A stretch of DNA of 64,000 nt from an uncultured Oscillospiraceae bacterium (lineage in GTDB: Bacteria; Bacillota; Clostridia; Oscillospirales; Oscillospiraceae), in contig CANRDC010000001.1 in assembly GCA_947629245.1 (NCBI GenBank), forward strand, positions 1 to 64,000. The letters run 5' to 3'. Of this stretch, positions 52,416-61,499 are shown piece by piece. Positions within the stretch are counted from its first letter, which is position 1. Each line of letters starts with the position of its first letter. The notes beneath the pieces are model-generated. The model worked only from the letters and a program-made list of their open reading frames with translations, was not told the origin of the DNA and made no database searches. The position numbers and the translations under genes are program-made.

Positions 52416-55400
52416 ATGTCTTTAGAAGAAAGATTGAAATCCTATGCAGTGGACGAGCGCGACGATGACTTTCACGTCAAAATCGAGTTCGACCGACTTG
52501 ACCATTCATTCACTAAGGAGTCTCGACTCCTGACTCTCTATTCAAAGGTAAGCTACACTAACGAGGACTTCAACTGGTCGGCTATAATCCCGACTGTCGA
52601 AATCCCGTACAAGGACCCTGCTGTTGGCTTCTATGTCAACGGTAAGGTTTTCTCTTCACTTGGCGTTTATCAGAGGGCGCCAGGTGTTGCGCTGAGCTCT
52701 GAAAGCCGGACAGTTACGAAGGACAACATTCAGTCCATTGTGACGGAGCCTCGCGTGGACATCGTTACTGCGAAGAACACGATGATATACATGTCGTACA
52801 AGCGTAACTGTGTTCAAATCATTTTCAAGAAGAGCGGCCAGGAGCACAAGGTTCCTGTAGGCGTGTTCTTGAAAGCTATTACTGGACTTCCCTATAAGGT
52901 CATTCTGGATAAGATTGCCTTTAAGCCTCAGATGCTTTGGAACTCTTTCCCTCAGGAGATAAGGGGTGCCAATGAGGATATGTCAAAGTGTCCTCACTGG
53001 GAGAACGAGGGCGACCCTGAGCCTTCCACCAGCGAGTGCGTTGACCGTGTGTACAATGCTATAACCGGAAACATGCGTGGCAACATGGGGCTCACTTCCT
53101 ACTCTGTTCATTGGAAGATGAACAAGATTAGGAACTACCTCAACAGCATGCACTTCAAGACAGTGCAGAACTTTGAGGCTAAGTTGTCTCTTGGTAACCG
53201 CGCCATCGGTACCTGCTTAGACCAAGATGTTAAAATCCCTGTGTTCAAGGGTAACTCCGTGGACACTGGTGACGAGGTCGAATACTTTGAGCTTCATCGT
53301 GGTGACTTCGTGTCTGATGATGATGCCAGAGAAATACGTCGCCATGATATTAGCACGCTCCGTGTTCGCAACGAGCGGAGCTTTGTGCTCCAGGAGGACT
53401 CTCCTGTCTACTTCCGCGCCAAGGGTTACCGCATCGCGCAGGACGTTGTAGAGCTTCATGACTACGTCGCTGAGCACGGACTTGAGCAGCTCGGCGTCGA
53501 CCCGTCTAAGCGGTATAGTACGGTTGGCTTGTTCATTGACGAGGAGCTCCTCGCAAAGCTGAATGAGCTCAACCTTTCCTACCTTGAGGTGTTTACGCCT
53601 GAAGGCCGTAAGACCTTGCGACGGACAGTCGACACTGTCGATGCAAGTGACTTCTACACCATCTTGAACTTCCTGTTCACGGAGCCTCTGAAGAAGAGAG
53701 ACGACGTAACTCAGTACGAGGTTGGTAACCGTGTCATTCGTGACTACGAGCAACAGGTATTTATGGAAGTCGAGTCTGTCTATGAGAAAATCACTGACAG
53801 CATCATCGGTACTGTAACGCCGAAGGAACTCATGGAGTCGCTTGCATCTAATGCACTCCCGTCCAAGTCCTTGGCCGACAGTCTTAGTTCCGCTGGTAAA
53901 ATCGACACCGTGCAGTCTGACCTGACCAACATTATGTCCCGCGCTATCGTGGAGTCAACAGCATCAGCTGGACTTCGTGAAGCTCCGGCCGCCATGATGT
54001 TGGTGCAAAAGGGACAGTACGGTAGGCTTGACTCTTTGCATTCTCCTGACTCCGATAAGGTCGGTTCCGTTCAGCACCTCACTGTGTTCGCTAAGATAAA
54101 CGGTGAGACTGGCGACATCACTACACCCTATGAGCGTGTCAGCGAGGGAAAGCCAACTGGAGAGATAGAGTATATCTCTGCGAGTAAGGAGAACAATAAG
54201 TATATCGCCGCCTGGGACGAAACCTTCGAGGAGCCTACTGTGCGCGCCAGATATAATGGCGACGTTACAACTGTCGCGAGAGAGCGTGTTGACTATAAGG
54301 ACGTCTCGCCTTTCTGCGACATGTCTATCTCCCGTATGTGTATTCCGTTCCCTGGCTTCTCCCAGCCTAAGCGCGCCATCATGGCGACTAAGATGAATGG
54401 ACAGGCGATACCTGTTCTTAATCCTGAGAGACCTCTGGTGTCGACTGGTGCTGACACCGAAGTTCCTGCACTCTACTACACTGCTCGCCAGATTATTGAG
54501 TCGCAGGGTCTGCAGGAAGTGCCTGGCGCAAAGCTCGAAATCCTCGACACAATGTGGGGCAAGGTGCTTGTCACCTACACGATGCTCTACGGGAATAACT
54601 CGTTCAAGTTCTCACTTCCGTTCACGGTGACAGACCAGCGGTCGTTGTACTGCTACAATGTCAATCTCAATACTGCTGAGCCGAAGTCCTACAACTTGGA
54701 CGACATAGTGTTCTACAGTCAGTCTTGCGACACGCGTGACTTCGGTGATAATTACTGGGAGCGTGTGAAGCAGGGCAAGCTTCCGCTCTTTAAGGATTGC
54801 ACCGCACCTGCGATGGCTCTCGGTGTGAACTTGCGCATGTGCTATAAGACATATGGCACCAGCACTATAGATGACGCCGTGCTTATCTCGGATAGGCTTA
54901 TCGCCGATAAGACTTTGTCCTCTGTGCAAATCTTCCGTTACGAGTACGAGCTCAAGGATAAAGAGTCCTTCGTGCAGGACGGCATCATCGGGCTTCATGC
55001 GCATGTCGCTACTGGTCAGCCTGTTATTACTGTGAACCGTGCTAAGGGCGCCAAGTTTATTGAGCGCTCTGTTACTGCGAAGCAGGCCGGCGAAGTCGTC
55101 TACTGCGATGTCGATGTAAACCATGGCCACGCAGAAGTCTGGGTGTCTACCATTCATAATGCCGTGATTGGTGATAAGGTCGCCGGGCGTTACGGGAATA
55201 AGTCTGTTATCGCCAGAGTTGTCCCTGAGTATATGATGCCCTATGACCCCGATGATGGCATCGCCATGGACATCGTCTGCTCGCCTCTTGGGCTTCCTTC
55301 TCGAATGAACTTTGGGCAAGTGCTTGAGGTTGCTCTCGGCGCCGCTATGGCCAAGAACGGAACTCATGCTGTTGTTACACCATTCTATCCAAACATCAAA

Positions 55401-58400
55401 GGTGAAGTTCAAGGAGTCTATAAGGACGCTGGGCTTCAACCTAAACGTCTGTTCAATCCTGTCTACGGGAAACTCACTGAGCGACCTGTTATGACGGGCG
55501 TGCTTTACTTCATGAAGCTTGAGCAGATGTCCAACCTGAAAGAGTCTTCTCTTGGTTACCCTGTTGCCATGGACGCCGTGTTCAGCCAGCCCGTCAAATC
55601 TATGAACAAAGATAAAGGTCAGGCTATTGGTGAATACGAGTCTTGGGCTCTTAATGCCGCTGGCGCCAATCGTTGCGTCAACGCTTTCTTCTCCTACTAT
55701 TCTGATGATGAAGAGTCTCGCCGTAGGTACTTCGAGATGCTCGAAGGAAATGAGGACTCTAAGCCGGGACTGTGGGAGGAGTATGAAGGCGGCGATAGCG
55801 GCGGAGTCAAGGAGTACCGCGAGGAGAATAAGAACGCCTTGGTGACGCAGACCGTCATTCGTATGTTCGGTCTCGATATCGACTCTTCTGGTAATCACTA
55901 TCGTCTGCTTCCTCTGCGCCTTGATGACATCGTAATCGAGACGACGAAGGACGACATCAGGAACAACCGCGAGAGTCTCCTTGCCACGAGCGAGAACACG
56001 TGGACGAAGTGCAAGCTCTCTAAGAGCATTGTCAATCCGTTCTGGATTGAGTACTTCCCGCTGAGCCCTGTGCTTGGCGTTGAGTCTATCAAGGCCATCG
56101 CTTCCGGTAAGCATTACCTCAATCCCAGCTCTGTCGGTGACGGCAGAATACCTGTGACTATGCCGAAGTCGAAGCTCACTGAAGAACAGCAGAGCTCTTG
56201 GTTGTGCGGTATGGAAGCCGTCGTGCTTCTGCTCCGTAACACAACTATTGACCAGGCCATTAAGTTCATGGGTGATAAGTACGGCACCGGTGAAACGGCT
56301 TGGGTCACCTCCGAGTACTTCAACGCTAATGATGACGATGAAGAGGTTGAACACGATGTAGATGAGGACGAAGCGAAATTCTTCGAGTCGCGCGAAATCC
56401 CAATCACTAATATGAACATCGCGAAGGTTATTAACTTCCTCAATCAGATGCGTGGCGCCGGAATGGAGCTCTCTGACCTCATTTGGGATTACCTCCCGAT
56501 TATCCCGAAGCTCTTCCGCCAGGCTGCTACGACGAACGGGAAAGAGCATGCTCACCCCTTCCAGACGCAGACTCTCGCCATTCTGAAGTACAATCAGAGT
56601 GACGAGATTTACAACTGTCTGAAACAGTTCATCGGCTATGGAAAGACTAAGGAGGAGGACCATCAGACCATACGTGGCTACTTCTTCGGAAAAGGCTCCA
56701 AAGCTGGTGAGCATGGTAAAGTCCGTAGCGCCGTGTTGTCCCGTCGTGTTGGTTTCTCTGGCCGTACAGTCATCACTCCTGCGCAAGACATTCACATGTC
56801 GCCGTTCTTCATCGGTTTGCCCTGGAAGACAGTGTTGACCGAGATGTCGCGGATAATCGCTATTCGTCTCTTTAAGAGGAGTGGGCAGCTCTCTAACCTC
56901 TTTGAGCGTGAGCGTAACATTCCGCTTAAGATGGTGCAGGATATGACCCTGGAGCAGTGGGAGGCAATCGTAGAGTCACTCTATGAGTACAACCCCTATA
57001 TCCTGAAGAAATACTTCAGGTTCGACGAGGTGCCTAATCTCAACTACTCCTCCTTCGATGAACACGGTAACGTTGTCACCGATACTGTCGAGGATAAGTA
57101 CGCTTATATTTATAATCGCCTTCGTTCAGTTGTGAAGGAGATTGTGGAGGGCGTAGTAACCGACGACGGGAAGGTCCTCTATAATGGGGAGTTTGTTGAC
57201 CCGCGTGACCTGTCGGAGGAAGCCACTATCGACGCCTCCATCGCTATTGTGGGACGCCAGCCTACACTGCATAAAAAGTCCATTCGTAGCTACTTCGTGA
57301 AGCTCGTCGACGGCAATTGTACTCAGATACACCCAATCGTGTGTAAGGGCTATAATGCTGACTTCGATGGCGACACGATGTGGAACGTCCAGTTGCTCGG
57401 CTCTTTGAAGGTCGAAGCCTGCAAGACTATCTCGGTGTTGCAGGATTTGATTTCGGAGAAAGACGGTTCCTTCACACTGGAGCTTTCTCAGGATACGGCA
57501 CTCGGTATCTATTGCGCCACGTCTTTCAAGGATAATGCACATGAGTTTACAGGTAGCCTCGGTCAGTATGTGTACTTCGACTCTATTGAAGAGTTGAAGG
57601 TCCAGCTGGAATACGGCGACCTGAAATACTATGACGCCGTGTTGTACCGCAGTCCTGAAGGGAACCTCTATTGCTCCACCGCCGGGCGTATCTTGGTCAA
57701 TGCCGCTGTCCCTGGCTACCTCACTACCGAGGAGTTTAGAGACCCATACGGTATCTGCCGCGCCGTGCTTGGACCTGACGTAAATCTTCGTCGGTTCTGT
57801 GCGCTCAAGGCTGACTGCGTGTGGACGACAACTGGAAATAAACCCAAGGACCGCGCCAACGATAAATACGTTGAGCTCGGTGATATACTCCTCCAGACAT
57901 ACCATGAGCTTGGTCCCGATGAAGGTCCTCGTGAGTCCGTTATGACTGCACAGCGTCTGTACGAAATCGGTATGGTTGCTTCTGATGTGTTCAGTGTGTC
58001 TATCACTCTGGACGACATGCATATCGACACCACCGAGAACGGACATGACCTGCTCGACGGAATTATGGACGAACCGAAGGACACCGTCGCTAAGCTTAAC
58101 TCATTGTACCAGATGGGTCTCATTAGTGAAGAAACTCGTAAGACGTCCTCTATAAAGGCGTGGAACGAGGCACATAAGAAAGCTAAAGAGATTATCATCA
58201 ATCGTCTTAGTCCGATGGCTAACACGTACGCCATGATGTACTCCGGCGCCCGTGGTAACGCCGACCAGATAATGCAGTCGGTTGGCTTCGTCGGAACTAT
58301 CTCTAAGACAACATCTGAGGATATCGAGTACCCGATACTGCGAGGCTACGGTCAGGGACTTAACTCTCTCGACCTGGCGCAGACCTGCTATTCAGCACGT

Positions 58401-60683
58401 ATCGGTGTTATCTCTACTCAGGCTGGTACAAAGGATACTGGCTACGCGACGCGCCAGTCTGTCTACATGACGTCTGGACTGACTGTCAGTAGGGATAAGT
58501 GCGACATCGAGATAAGGCACGAGGACACTGAGTGGGACACCGAGAATACGTTCTACAAAGTGCCTGGTAAGGGAACACTGTCAAAGCAAGAGTTCATTGA
58601 CCAGTGCTTCTTTATACACTATGATAACTCATTCCCTGAGAAGCTGAAGCAGGTTATCAACCGTACCGGCGGTATCGTGAATGAGGACGTCCTTGAACAG
58701 CTCTTCCTCAATGGGTTCGATGAAATAAGGCTGCTTGGAGAGAAGAGCAACGACGATGATATCGTTGTGAAGATAACTTACGGTCTCGATGCTGAGTGGA
58801 GGAAGTACTGCATTGACAACCTCTACTCGTACGCCTTGCCTTACACTGACCACATGAAGATAACCGCCGAGACGATGGATTGGGTTGAACGCGAAGGCCT
58901 TGGTGCTATACCTGCCTTCGACCAAGAGACTTGGGAGAATAAGACCTACTTCGATAACGAAGCTTACCTCCCTGTTGACTACGATACAACTCAGTACACC
59001 ATTACGCTTAACGGGAAAACGACTTCGGAGGAAGCTCTCTATCTGTACGAGATTGACCCCAGCAGTCCTGACTACTTTAAGTATGAAAGACTGCTTGAGG
59101 GCGGTAAGCTGACATCATCGGCCCTTGGCTATATGACCAGCCGACATGTTCGTCACATTGTGTTCAAGAACGGCAGTGTGGCGGATATCAGCTATAAACT
59201 CTCGAAGATGTTCCGTGGTTTGATGCTCGGTCGGTTTAGCGAAGGACTGGCACGCCTTGATGCCGACGAGTGCGTTACTGATGAAACGCTCGCCTACATC
59301 GAAGAGTTCCAGTTCGAGTATGTCCCTGTCTACACCAGTTTGACTTGTCTTTGCCCTGATGGAGTCTGCTCTACATGCTATGGCAAATCACTGTCGACGG
59401 ACAATCTGCCAGAGGTTGGTACCAGTCTCGGCATCCCTGCGTCTCAAGCTATGTGTGAACCGCTGTCTCAGGCAACACTTAACGTTGGTCACTCCGGTGG
59501 TCAGCGTGGTAGTGGTACCTCGAAGCTCAGCGGACTTAAACGCTACACCGACTTGCTGAAAGGTAAGATTGGCACTCAGCGTGACGCTAACTTGATGGAG
59601 TGCGTGATGGATACTGACGGCTACCTTGTAGTCGACCAGCACAATAAGAACGTCATTCACATCATCGACGTTGACGGAACACACATTGCTCAGAAGTACG
59701 TGGAAGACCCGATGCGCCTTACCGTCCCGAGTGGCGCCTGGGTTCAGCGTGGCGACGTGTATCTCTCTGGCTATCCGAGGCTCGATAGGTACAACTCAAC
59801 TAATGTGTTTGACTCCGCCTTGAAGACGAGGCTCATGCTAATCCGTGAGTATCAACGAGTCTTCGAGTCACTGAAAGTCTCCTTGAGAAACATGGAAGTG
59901 ATGGCGAGAGCTCAGACAAGCAACTGCTACCTGGAAGACTTCAGTCGCGGCGCCAGTGCTCCGAGGGTTAAGGACACCGCTACTGAGTCTATGGATAGAA
60001 CTGGCATGTATCGCCTGATGGTCTCCTCCCAACCTGAGACCGTCATGCGCTACACTGGTATTGCCGCGTTTGCATTTGAGAATGTCGGTAATATGTTCCT
60101 GTCCAGCGTGTTCAATCAGGACGAGTTGAAGCTTAACTCCTTCCTTTCCAATCTGATAACTGGTACGCCAGTCGGCTCAGATAAGCCCCGGTTCATTCCT
60201 AAGAAGAACCCGAAGGACATGGGCCGTGTGTCTACGACACACAATCGGAGAAGAAAGATTGAGAAGGCGATGGCTGAGCTCCCAGTCGGACGAGCGGAAA
60301 TCCAACAGCTTGCACTTGCTCAGAGTGAACAGGGTATACAGCAGGTGCCTCAGCTTGAGGGTGAAACTCCTGATGGAGACTTCATCGACTTGTTCGGTCT
60401 CGGCGGTCCTACTTTGCCTGATACTGGCTCTATCGGTCAGATGGCACTTGGACCTATCTCAGAAGCTTCTGACGTGGAGTTCGAATTCATCGCTCCTGCT
60501 GAGGAGGAAGAAGAGCCGAGCGTTGAAGTTGTTCCTGACGACATGTTTGTATACCCTACAGATTTTTCGGAAGACGGCGAGCCGGAGGAAAATTCGACTA
60601 CTGAAAACCACGAAAAGTCTGACGACTCTGACGGCGGCTCACACTCAGATTTCTCTGGGTTAAAGACGCTGAACCTCGGCTAA
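52416..60683 (+). CDS. Single-chain fused beta-beta' DNA-dependent RNA polymerase, C-terminal tag
   Basis: 2755 residues containing both large catalytic subunits of a cellular-type RNA polymerase in one chain, beta part first. Beta features: VPVGVFLKAITG in the first 200 residues, ALGVNLRMCYKTYGTSTIDDAVLIS-type segment near 810, GDKVAGRYGNKSVIA from 919 and PLGLPSRMNFGQ near 955. Beta' features: GFSGRTVITPAQD near 1446, GRQPTLHKKSI near 1611, the catalytic NADFDGD at 1647-1653 with all three Asp, SGARGN (bridge-helix region) at 1943, and the zinc-binding CLCPDGVCSTC at 2311-2321 followed by PLSQATLNVGHSGG. Everything needed for catalysis appears present; no alpha, omega or sigma gene is in the window. 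An acidic disordered tail (about 2690-2755) ends in SGLKTLNLG, the shared tag. GGCGGTGCATTT precedes the ATG. Confidence 0.95.
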   Translation: MSLEERLKSYAVDERDDDFHVKIEFDRLDHSFTKESRLLTLYSKVSYTNEDFNWSAIIPTVEIPYKDPAVGFYVNGKVFSSLGVYQRAPGVALSSESRTVTKDNIQSIVTEPRVDIVTAKNTMIYMSYKRNCVQIIFKKSGQEHKVPVGVFLKAITGLPYKVILDKIAFKPQMLWNSFPQEIRGANEDMSKCPHWENEGDPEPSTSECVDRVYNAITGNMRGNMGLTSYSVHWKMNKIRNYLNSMHFKTVQNFEAKLSLGNRAIGTCLDQDVKIPVFKGNSVDTGDEVEYFELHRGDFVSDDDAREIRRHDISTLRVRNERSFVLQEDSPVYFRAKGYRIAQDVVELHDYVAEHGLEQLGVDPSKRYSTVGLFIDEELLAKLNELNLSYLEVFTPEGRKTLRRTVDTVDASDFYTILNFLFTEPLKKRDDVTQYEVGNRVIRDYEQQVFMEVESVYEKITDSIIGTVTPKELMESLASNALPSKSLADSLSSAGKIDTVQSDLTNIMSRAIVESTASAGLREAPAAMMLVQKGQYGRLDSLHSPDSDKVGSVQHLTVFAKINGETGDITTPYERVSEGKPTGEIEYISASKENNKYIAAWDETFEEPTVRARYNGDVTTVARERVDYKDVSPFCDMSISRMCIPFPGFSQPKRAIMATKMNGQAIPVLNPERPLVSTGADTEVPALYYTARQIIESQGLQEVPGAKLEILDTMWGKVLVTYTMLYGNNSFKFSLPFTVTDQRSLYCYNVNLNTAEPKSYNLDDIVFYSQSCDTRDFGDNYWERVKQGKLPLFKDCTAPAMALGVNLRMCYKTYGTSTIDDAVLISDRLIADKTLSSVQIFRYEYELKDKESFVQDGIIGLHAHVATGQPVITVNRAKGAKFIERSVTAKQAGEVVYCDVDVNHGHAEVWVSTIHNAVIGDKVAGRYGNKSVIARVVPEYMMPYDPDDGIAMDIVCSPLGLPSRMNFGQVLEVALGAAMAKNGTHAVVTPFYPNIKGEVQGVYKDAGLQPKRLFNPVYGKLTERPVMTGVLYFMKLEQMSNLKESSLGYPVAMDAVFSQPVKSMNKDKGQAIGEYESWALNAAGANRCVNAFFSYYSDDEESRRRYFEMLEGNEDSKPGLWEEYEGGDSGGVKEYREENKNALVTQTVIRMFGLDIDSSGNHYRLLPLRLDDIVIETTKDDIRNNRESLLATSENTWTKCKLSKSIVNPFWIEYFPLSPVLGVESIKAIASGKHYLNPSSVGDGRIPVTMPKSKLTEEQQSSWLCGMEAVVLLLRNTTIDQAIKFMGDKYGTGETAWVTSEYFNANDDDEEVEHDVDEDEAKFFESREIPITNMNIAKVINFLNQMRGAGMELSDLIWDYLPIIPKLFRQAATTNGKEHAHPFQTQTLAILKYNQSDEIYNCLKQFIGYGKTKEEDHQTIRGYFFGKGSKAGEHGKVRSAVLSRRVGFSGRTVITPAQDIHMSPFFIGLPWKTVLTEMSRIIAIRLFKRSGQLSNLFERERNIPLKMVQDMTLEQWEAIVESLYEYNPYILKKYFRFDEVPNLNYSSFDEHGNVVTDTVEDKYAYIYNRLRSVVKEIVEGVVTDDGKVLYNGEFVDPRDLSEEATIDASIAIVGRQPTLHKKSIRSYFVKLVDGNCTQIHPIVCKGYNADFDGDTMWNVQLLGSLKVEACKTISVLQDLISEKDGSFTLELSQDTALGIYCATSFKDNAHEFTGSLGQYVYFDSIEELKVQLEYGDLKYYDAVLYRSPEGNLYCSTAGRILVNAAVPGYLTTEEFRDPYGICRAVLGPDVNLRRFCALKADCVWTTTGNKPKDRANDKYVELGDILLQTYHELGPDEGPRESVMTAQRLYEIGMVASDVFSVSITLDDMHIDTTENGHDLLDGIMDEPKDTVAKLNSLYQMGLISEETRKTSSIKAWNEAHKKAKEIIINRLSPMANTYAMMYSGARGNADQIMQSVGFVGTISKTTSEDIEYPILRGYGQGLNSLDLAQTCYSARIGVISTQAGTKDTGYATRQSVYMTSGLTVSRDKCDIEIRHEDTEWDTENTFYKVPGKGTLSKQEFIDQCFFIHYDNSFPEKLKQVINRTGGIVNEDVLEQLFLNGFDEIRLLGEKSNDDDIVVKITYGLDAEWRKYCIDNLYSYALPYTDHMKITAETMDWVEREGLGAIPAFDQETWENKTYFDNEAYLPVDYDTTQYTITLNGKTTSEEALYLYEIDPSSPDYFKYERLLEGGKLTSSALGYMTSRHVRHIVFKNGSVADISYKLSKMFRGLMLGRFSEGLARLDADECVTDETLAYIEEFQFEYVPVYTSLTCLCPDGVCSTCYGKSLSTDNLPEVGTSLGIPASQAMCEPLSQATLNVGHSGGQRGSGTSKLSGLKRYTDLLKGKIGTQRDANLMECVMDTDGYLVVDQHNKNVIHIIDVDGTHIAQKYVEDPMRLTVPSGAWVQRGDVYLSGYPRLDRYNSTNVFDSALKTRLMLIREYQRVFESLKVSLRNMEVMARAQTSNCYLEDFSRGASAPRVKDTATESMDRTGMYRLMVSSQPETVMRYTGIAAFAFENVGNMFLSSVFNQDELKLNSFLSNLITGTPVGSDKPRFIPKKNPKDMGRVSTTHNRRRKIEKAMAELPVGRAEIQQLALAQSEQGIQQVPQLEGETPDGDFIDLFGLGGPTLPDTGSIGQMALGPISEASDVEFEFIAPAEEEEEPSVEVVPDDMFVYPTDFSEDGEPEENSTTENHEKSDDSDGGSHSDFSGLKTLNLG

Positions 60684-60732
60684 GTCACTGTACTTTGATG
60701 CGGTGGCTCGCGTACACTTATATCTAAACTTT

Positions 60733-60764
60733 GGGAGAGGGCCGTTTGGCTCTCTCCCTTCTTT
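60733..60764 (+). terminator. Intrinsic terminator after the RNA polymerase gene
   Basis: GGGAGAG / CTCTCCC stem with a 12-nt loop and the tail TTCTTTCTT. Confidence 0.75.
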
Positions 60765-60796
60765 CTTACCCATGGACAAAGAAAGAGGGATGCTCC

Positions 60797-61372
60797 GTGC
60801 CTAATGTTCGTTCTGGTGAAGCTCTGAGAGAGTACAGACAATCGTACAATTACAGAGCGGAATACTTCAAGCGTAACCCTGGCATCTTTGGCTGCATTTG
60901 GTTTTGTAGCCAATGTTATAAACCCATTATAGGGAAGAAGAACGTCTATGTGGACCACATTGTACCACTCGCTAAGGGCGGCGTGAATAGGGTGTCTAAC
61001 TGCACCGCTATATGCAGGAAGTGCAACCTCGCAAAGAGTGACCATGTCGATGGCCGTGTGGTAAAAGGAGCAGCTTTCAAGTTTCTTGAGAGCAACGTAT
61101 TTAGAGCAACCCGCGGAGTCGGCGGGCTGATAGGGATTGGCGCCGGATTAACGGCTGGCGCTGTGAACTCTACAGTCAAGGCTGGCAAGTGGGGAATAGG
61201 AGGGATTTTTAAAGTTATAGGTGGAACCGTCAAAGGTGCATTTAATCTCGTTACTTTTCCTATACGCAAGGGGAACATCTTGAGCCGACTGCTGTTTGTG
61301 ATTTTGTATACAGTGGCGGCTCTCTACTTGCTGAATAAGTATACTCATGTGTTTGACGCCTGGCTGGCTTAG
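60797..61372 (+). CDS. HNH endonuclease-like protein with C-terminal membrane segment
   Basis: 191 residues from a GTG preceded by GAGGGATGCTCC; an in-frame ATG farther upstream would read through the terminator and is rejected. The HNH core is CSQCYKP, VDHIVPLAKGG, NRVSNCTAICRKCN, with both zinc-type Cys pairs and the catalytic His. After about residue 95 comes a Gly-rich stretch (GLIGIGAGLTAGAV, GIGGIFKVIGGTVKGAF) and a clear transmembrane helix (LLFVILYTVAALYLL). A membrane-tethered or pore-like tail on an HNH nuclease is unusual and recalls toxin or DNA-entry nucleases (inference). Confidence 0.82.
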   Translation: MPNVRSGEALREYRQSYNYRAEYFKRNPGIFGCIWFCSQCYKPIIGKKNVYVDHIVPLAKGGVNRVSNCTAICRKCNLAKSDHVDGRVVKGAAFKFLESNVFRATRGVGGLIGIGAGLTAGAVNSTVKAGKWGIGGIFKVIGGTVKGAFNLVTFPIRKGNILSRLLFVILYTVAALYLLNKYTHVFDAWLA

Positions 61373-61499
61373 CCGCCATGTGTTGCACAGGTTACGGTAC
61401 AAGGGGATTTAGTGTCGTAGCTAAAAATAGTTATTAAAAATCAAGTAGAAAATAGAGGTAGACTAATGAGAAACACTGAACCGATGGAGGAGCGTTACT

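Noticed and set aside
54612-56795. A 727-codon open frame on the - strand
   Set aside because: It lies wholly antisense to the RNA polymerase gene, has no ribosome site or recognisable domain, and arises from the codon bias of the sense strand.
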